Positions 6,059-8,772 of a stretch of DNA of 8,772 nt are shown here, piece after piece. The position numbers were made by a program, and so were the translations under genes. Every line of letters starts with the position of its first letter. Positions within the stretch are counted from its first letter, which is position 1. The notes beneath the pieces are model-generated. The model saw only the letters and a list, made by a program, of their open reading frames with translations. It searched no databases and had not been told where the DNA came from. This DNA is from an uncultured Tabrizicola sp. (GTDB taxonomy: Bacteria > Pseudomonadota > Alphaproteobacteria > Rhodobacterales > Rhodobacteraceae): the NCBI GenBank assembly GCA_937858255.1, contig CALLZQ010000297.1, forward strand, positions 1-8,772, written 5' to 3'.

Positions 6059-6092
6059 GCGTTTCGGGGCAAAACGCTGCCCAGGCCCACCA

Positions 6093-6108
6093 TCAACCGA
6101 TGGGTTGA
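6093..6108. promoter_or_regulatory. Operator-like near-palindrome 2 (candidate ArsR site)
   Basis: TCAACCGATGGGTTGA matches its own reverse complement at 14 of 16 positions and the first site at 14 of 16. The centres are exactly 50 bp apart, close to five helical turns, putting both on nearly the same face of the DNA. It lies between arsR and the candidate atp promoters. Confidence 0.55.
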
Positions 6109-6153
6109 ATATGCCAATTGGGGCGAAATCAGGTGAGGCGCCCCTGCGACCGA

Positions 6154-6182
6154 TTGAGCGAGTGGTTCAACTATCTGATATT
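6154..6182 (+). promoter_or_regulatory. Candidate upstream promoter P1 of the Fo operon
   Basis: TTGAGC at 6154-6159 and GATATT at 6177-6182 (each 4 of 6 to consensus) are spaced by 17 bp. The region overlaps a loose inverted repeat (TTGA at 6154, TCAA at 6167) and a GGTT half-site resembling the operators, so it could be a regulated promoter. Confidence 0.4.
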
Positions 6183-6210
6183 GATGGAGAAAACACGGGG
6201 TCACGCCTTA

Positions 6211-6239
6211 TTGACTCGGGGCTGGCAAAGCATTAGCAC
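6211..6239 (+). promoter_or_regulatory. Candidate proximal promoter P2 of the Fo operon
   Basis: TTGACT at 6211-6216 (5 of 6 to the -35) is followed after 17 bp by TAGCAC at 6234-6239 (3 of 6 to the -10). It would give a short leader of about 26 nt before the atpI GTG. A TCAACC half-site at 6244-6249 falls at the predicted start point. The -35 is good, the -10 weak. Confidence 0.4.
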
Positions 6240-6271
6240 CCCCTCAACCATCTTCATGGGGTAACCGACCC

Positions 6272-6610
6272 GTGTCTGACCCGATCACGCCTGACGACAA
6301 GGCCCGCCTTGCCGAACTGGAGGCGCGGATCGCCAAGGCCAAGGGCGCGAAGGTCGAGACCCCGCATATGAAGAAGGACTATTCTCAGGCCCAACTGGCC
6401 TGGCGGATGGTCATCGAGCTTGTGGCCGGTCTGGGGATCGGCTTTGGCATCGGATACGGGCTGGACACCCTCTTTGGGACCATGCCGTTCTTTCTGGTGC
6501 TGTTCATAGGGTTCGGCTTTGCCGCAGGGGTGAAAACCATGCTGCGCTCGGCCAAGGAAGTGCAAGATCGCCGGTTGGCCCAAGAGGCTGCCGAAGCAAA
6601 GGAAGACTGA
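6272..6610 (+). CDS. atpI: ATP synthase protein I (AtpI)
   Basis: The product is 112 residues, starting at GTG ([20 protein letters not shown]). A charged amphipathic N-terminal part (1-40) is followed by two membrane segments, about 45-66 ([20 protein letters not shown]) and 71-91 ([19 protein letters not shown]), then a charged tail. The glycine-rich [13 protein letters not shown] stretch and the position directly upstream of atpB identify AtpI, a non-stoichiometric membrane protein that assists c-ring assembly and is dispensable in several species. Ribosome binding is weak: only GGGG at 6258-6261, 10 nt upstream, and no ATG fits better. The stop is 2 bp before the atpB start, implying translational coupling. 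It is the first gene of the Fo operon. Confidence 0.9.
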   Translation: MSDPITPDDKARLAELEARIAKAKGAKVETPHMKKDYSQAQLAWRMVIELVAGLGIGFGIGYGLDTLFGTMPFFLVLFIGFGFAAGVKTMLRSAKEVQDRRLAQEAAEAKED

Positions 6611-6612
6611 AC

Positions 6613-7371
6613 GTGGCAACGGAAGCGCATACCGAAGAAGGTTCGGCTCTGGTTTTTCACCCGCTGGACCAGTTCATCGTCAAGCCGCTGTTCGGCGACG
6701 GGCCGGTGCAGTGGTATACGCCCACCAACGTGACGCTGTGGATGGCGCTGGCCGTTCTGGCCATCGTCGCGCTGTTCGTGATCGGCACCCGCGGCCGCGC
6801 CATCGTGCCGACCCGCGTGCAGTCGGTTGCCGAAGTGATGTACGGCTTTGTCTACAAGATGATCGAGGATGTGACCGGTCATGACGGGGTGAAGTACTTC
6901 CCCTATATCATGACGCTGTTCCTGTTCATCCTGTTCGGCAACTTCCTCGGCCTCTTGCCGAAGTCGTTCACCACCACCTCGCATATCGCCGTGACGGCCG
7001 TTCTGGGCTTTGGTGTGTTCTTCGTCGTGACCGCCATCGGCTTTATCAAGCATGGCTTTCACTTCCTCGGCCTGTTCTGGATGTCGGATGCGCCGCTGAT
7101 CCTGCGCCCGATCATCGCGATCATCGAAGTCATCTCGTACTTCGTGCGTCCGGTCAGCCACTCGATCCGTCTTGCCGGCAACATCATGGCCGGTCACGCC
7201 GTGATCAAGGTTTTCGCCGGCTTTGCGGCCATCGCCGCGATCAGCCCGGTTTCTGTCGCCGCCATCACGGCGATCTACGGCCTCGAAGTCCTCGTCGCCT
7301 TCATTCAGGCCTATGTGTTCACCATCCTGACCTGCGTCTACCTCAAGGATGCCCTGCATCCGGGCCACTGA
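6613..7371 (+). CDS. atpB: F1Fo ATP synthase subunit a
   Basis: The product is 252 residues with a GTG start 2 bp after atpI; GGAAGA at the atpI 3' end serves as the ribosome binding site. Subunit a forms the two proton half-channels against the c-ring. Membrane segments are visible at about 40-58, 96-116, 124-146, 161-178, 186-212 and 214-245. The essential arginine is Arg186 in [12 protein letters not shown], corresponding to E. coli Arg210. The channel residues that are Glu219 and His245 in E. coli appear here swapped as His195 and Glu225 (in YGLEVLVAF), the arrangement known from mitochondria, with the conserved Gln232 in IQAYVF as in E. coli Gln252. The gene is complete with all key residues, so a working proton channel is expected. 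Confidence 0.97.
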   Translation: MATEAHTEEGSALVFHPLDQFIVKPLFGDGPVQWYTPTNVTLWMALAVLAIVALFVIGTRGRAIVPTRVQSVAEVMYGFVYKMIEDVTGHDGVKYFPYIMTLFLFILFGNFLGLLPKSFTTTSHIAVTAVLGFGVFFVVTAIGFIKHGFHFLGLFWMSDAPLILRPIIAIIEVISYFVRPVSHSIRLAGNIMAGHAVIKVFAGFAAIAAISPVSVAAITAIYGLEVLVAFIQAYVFTILTCVYLKDALHPGH

Positions 7372-7406
7372 GGCGCGCGTCTCACCCTAATTTCGCATTC
7401 CATCGT

Positions 7407-7412
7407 AAGGAG
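7407..7412 (+). promoter_or_regulatory. Strong ribosome binding site of atpE
   Basis: AAGGAG lies 8 nt before the ATG at 7421. It is the best Shine-Dalgarno sequence in the Fo operon, as expected for the subunit needed in most copies. Confidence 0.75.
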
Positions 7413-7420
7413 CTACTCAA

Positions 7421-7660
7421 ATGGAAATCGCAGCTGCAGCAGCAATGGGCAAGTTCATCGGCGCCGGTCTGGCCGCCATCGGTTCGGGCGCCGCTGCTAT
7501 CGGTGTTGGCAACGTTGCCGGCAACTTCCTCGCCGGCGCTCTGCGCAACCCCTCGGCCGCTGGTGGCCAGACCGCGACCCTGTTCATCGGCCTCGCCTTC
7601 GCCGAAGCTCTGGGCATTTTCGCGTTCCTCGTCGCCCTGCTGCTGATGTTCGCCGTCTAA
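7421..7660 (+). CDS. atpE: F1Fo ATP synthase subunit c (proteolipid)
   Basis: The product is 79 residues, a hairpin of two membrane helices that oligomerises into the proton-driven c-ring. Helix 1 (about 8-35) carries the small-residue motif [18 protein letters not shown] used for tight ring packing. The polar loop [10 protein letters not shown] (40-49) contacts the F1 gamma/epsilon rotor. Helix 2 (about 51-76) contains the proton-carrying carboxylate Glu62 in FAEALGIF, glutamate rather than the E. coli aspartate, as is common in Alphaproteobacteria. There is no sodium-binding signature (no extra Gln/Ser-Thr pair around the loop and Glu that I can see), so proton coupling is inferred. It lies 49 bp after atpB and 97 bp before atpF', the largest gap in the operon. 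Confidence 0.98.
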   Translation: MEIAAAAAMGKFIGAGLAAIGSGAAAIGVGNVAGNFLAGALRNPSAAGGQTATLFIGLAFAEALGIFAFLVALLLMFAV

Positions 7661-7684
7661 TCCAGGGTTCGAATCCTTACGAAA

Positions 7685-7729
7685 GGGGGGTGCGCCTGTA
7701 GCGGGCGCCCCTCCGAGTCTCTAGGGGCG
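7685..7729 (+). promoter_or_regulatory. Two mutually exclusive hairpins between atpE and atpF'
   Basis: Hairpin A pairs GGGGGGTGC (7685-7693) and CC (7695-7696) with GGGCGCCCCTC (7703-7713), 11 bp with one bulged G and two G-U pairs, loop TGTAGC. Hairpin B pairs CGCCCCT (7706-7712) with AGGGGCG (7723-7729), 7 perfect pairs, 10-nt loop. Both need the CGCCCCT segment, so only one can form. No T-run follows either, so they look more like an mRNA processing, stabilising or attenuating element than a full terminator. Confidence 0.5.
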
Positions 7730-7757
7730 AAGTTCAAAGGGTCCGACGGAGGACAAG

Positions 7758-8327
7758 ATGTCTACTGAAACAACCGCAACCGACGCGGCACATGGCGCGG
7801 CCCAGGTCAGCGCCTGCGTCAATGAGCATGGCAGCGCCATCGGCATGCCGCAGCTCTGCGCGGACTGGATGCCGAACCAGGTTTTCTGGCTGATCGTCAC
7901 GCTGGTCGTGATCTTCCTTGTGCTGTCGCGCATCGCCCTGCCGCGCATCGGCGCGGTTCTTGCCGAACGCCGTGGCACGATCACCAATGATCTGGCCGCC
8001 GCCGAAGAGCTGAAGCAAAAGGCAGTCGAGGCTGAGAAAGCCTATAACGACGCGCTGGCAGCGGCAAAGCTCGAGGCGAACAAGATTGTGGCCGATGCCC
8101 GCGCCGCCATCCAGAAAGAACTGGATGCTGCGACCGCCACAGCGGATGCACAGATTTCGGCCAAGGCTGCCGAGTCCGAAGCCCGGATCTCTGAGATCCG
8201 CGCCGGCGCGATGGAAGCCGTGACCGAAGTTGCCAAGGACACCGCCAAGGAACTGGTCGCCGCCCTGGGTGGCAAGGCCGATGCCCGTGCCGTGACCTCG
8301 GCTGTGACTGCACGGCTGAAAGGGTAA
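7758..8327 (+). CDS. atpF': F1Fo ATP synthase subunit b' (second b-type stator subunit)
   Basis: The product is 189 residues, starting 5 nt after GGAGG (7748-7752). The N-terminal 40 residues are Ala/Thr-rich and face the periplasm or form a non-cleaved extension. One membrane helix (about 42-60, [20 protein letters not shown]) is followed by [25 protein letters not shown] and a long alanine/glutamate-rich coiled coil (about 75-165). This is the usual b/b' plan: a peripheral stalk holding F1 stationary against the rotor. The b' identity rests on position directly after atpE, before the true b gene, as in photosynthetic and other Alphaproteobacteria, which use a b/b' heterodimer instead of b2. 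Two cysteines at 20 and 34 precede the membrane helix, which is unusual enough to note. The next gene starts 4 bp later. Confidence 0.92.
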   Translation: MSTETTATDAAHGAAQVSACVNEHGSAIGMPQLCADWMPNQVFWLIVTLVVIFLVLSRIALPRIGAVLAERRGTITNDLAAAEELKQKAVEAEKAYNDALAAAKLEANKIVADARAAIQKELDAATATADAQISAKAAESEARISEIRAGAMEAVTEVAKDTAKELVAALGGKADARAVTSAVTARLKG

Positions 8328-8331
8328 GACG

Positions 8332-8772
8332 ATGATGAAAACGTTGACCGCCCTGTTCGCCCTGACCGCTGGCCCCGCGCTGGCTGCCTCGGGTCCGTTC
8401 TTCAGCCTGCACAACACCGACTTCGTGGTGCTGATCTCGTTCCTCGTCTTCGTGGGCATCCTGATCTACTTCAAGGTGCCGGGCATGTTGGCGTCGATGC
8501 TCGACAAGCGGGCTGAGACGATCAAGGCCGAGCTTGAAGAGGCCCGCGCCCTGCGCGAAGAGGCCAAGACCCTGCTCGCCTCGTATGAGCGCAAGCAGAA
8601 AGAGGTCCGCGATCAGGCCGACCAGATCGTTGCTGCCGCCAAGGCCGAGGCCGAAGCCGCCGCCAGTCAGGCCAAGGTCGATCTGAAGAACTCGATCGCG
8701 CGCCGCTTGGCCGCTGCTGAAGAACAGATCGCCGCCGCAGAGGCTGGTGCCGTCCGCGAAGTGCGCGAAAAG
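8332..8772 (+). CDS. atpF: F1Fo ATP synthase subunit b, 3' truncated by the window edge
   Basis: The frame is open from ATG 8332 to the right edge, giving 147 residues of a protein usually about 180 long; the stop lies outside. AAAGGG at 8319-8324 lies 7 nt before the start, just ahead of the atpF' stop, so translation is probably coupled. An ATG at 8335 is an equally possible start. Residues 1-19 ([19 protein letters not shown]) resemble a cleavable signal peptide, followed by [31 protein letters not shown], whose hydrophobic part (about 29-48) is the membrane anchor, and by the stalk sequence [19 protein letters not shown] and a continuous charged coiled coil to the edge. It pairs with b' in the peripheral stalk. 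Operon position and sequence make the call secure. Confidence 0.95.
   Translation, partial: MMKTLTALFALTAGPALAASGPFFSLHNTDFVVLISFLVFVGILIYFKVPGMLASMLDKRAETIKAELEEARALREEAKTLLASYERKQKEVRDQADQIVAAAKAEAEAAASQAKVDLKNSIARRLAAAEEQIAAAEAGAVREVREK

Noticed and set aside
6233..6241. TTAGCACCC resembling one half of the CIRCE heat-shock operator
   Set aside because: The required second half (GAGTGCTAA after 9 bp) is absent and the half-site itself has a mismatch.
6385..7368. 327-codon open frame on the minus strand across atpI and atpB
   Set aside because: It is antisense to two clearly identified genes and its very charged, repetitive Asp/His/Arg-rich composition is typical of the mirror frame of membrane protein codons.
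7665..7676. GGGTTCGAATCC, which looks like a tRNA T-arm and might mark a tRNA remnant or integration site
   Set aside because: No acceptor, anticodon or D-arm is found around it, no integrase or duplicated att sequence is in the window, and the Fo operon is uninterrupted. Probably chance palindromy.

Overview
The window is GC-rich chromosomal DNA from an alphaproteobacterium, most likely a member of the Rhodobacterales (Rhodobacter/Paracoccus-like). The evidence is the split ATP synthase layout atpI-atpB-atpE-atpF'-atpF (Fo genes only, with a duplicated b-type subunit), a MipZ-type ParA ATPase, a cysteine-free L31, and a mitochondria-like His/Glu arrangement in the ATP synthase a subunit. I see no phage, transposon, CRISPR array, rRNA or complete tRNA. 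Most of the window is ordinary housekeeping sequence.

Layout. Positions 1-1448 (+): the 3' part of a GNAT acetyltransferase, then a proline racemase superfamily enzyme with Ser and Thr where racemases have their two catalytic Cys. Positions 1449-1755: a non-coding stretch with a good sigma70-like promoter and a structured 5' leader of about 207 nt. Positions 1756-2415 (+): ribosomal proteins L19 and L31, closed by a textbook intrinsic terminator. Positions 2455-2895 (+): a small exported cysteine-containing protein I do not recognise. Positions 3019-3828 (+): mipZ. Positions 3812-3964 (-): a 50-residue ORF with a strong ribosome binding site, overlapping the mipZ 3' end. Positions 3965-4137: a divergent spacer with six evenly spaced G-runs. 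Positions 4138-5649 (+): a full-length malonyl-CoA synthetase (matB) reading frame interrupted by one in-frame TAG at codon 70. Positions 5665-6009 (-): an ArsR-family repressor. Positions 6010-6271: a divergent control region with two near-palindromes exactly 50 bp apart and two candidate promoters. Positions 6272-8772 (+): the Fo operon, running off the right edge inside atpF.

How the genes work together. L19 and L31 are made from one transcript, probably starting at about 1549. The five Fo genes encode the membrane proton channel, the c-ring and the peripheral stalk; their F1 partners must lie elsewhere. A hairpin pair between atpE and atpF' sits where differential expression of the multicopy c subunit would be set. 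The ArsR gene is divergent from the Fo operon and shares its control region, so co-regulation is possible but unproven.

I did not find a clear, previously undescribed multi-gene system. The best leads are single-locus ones: the rplS leader RNA, the amber codon in matB, the Ser/Thr active-site variant of the proline racemase fold, the twin operators between arsR and atpI, the competing hairpins after atpE, and the G-quadruplex candidate ahead of matB.
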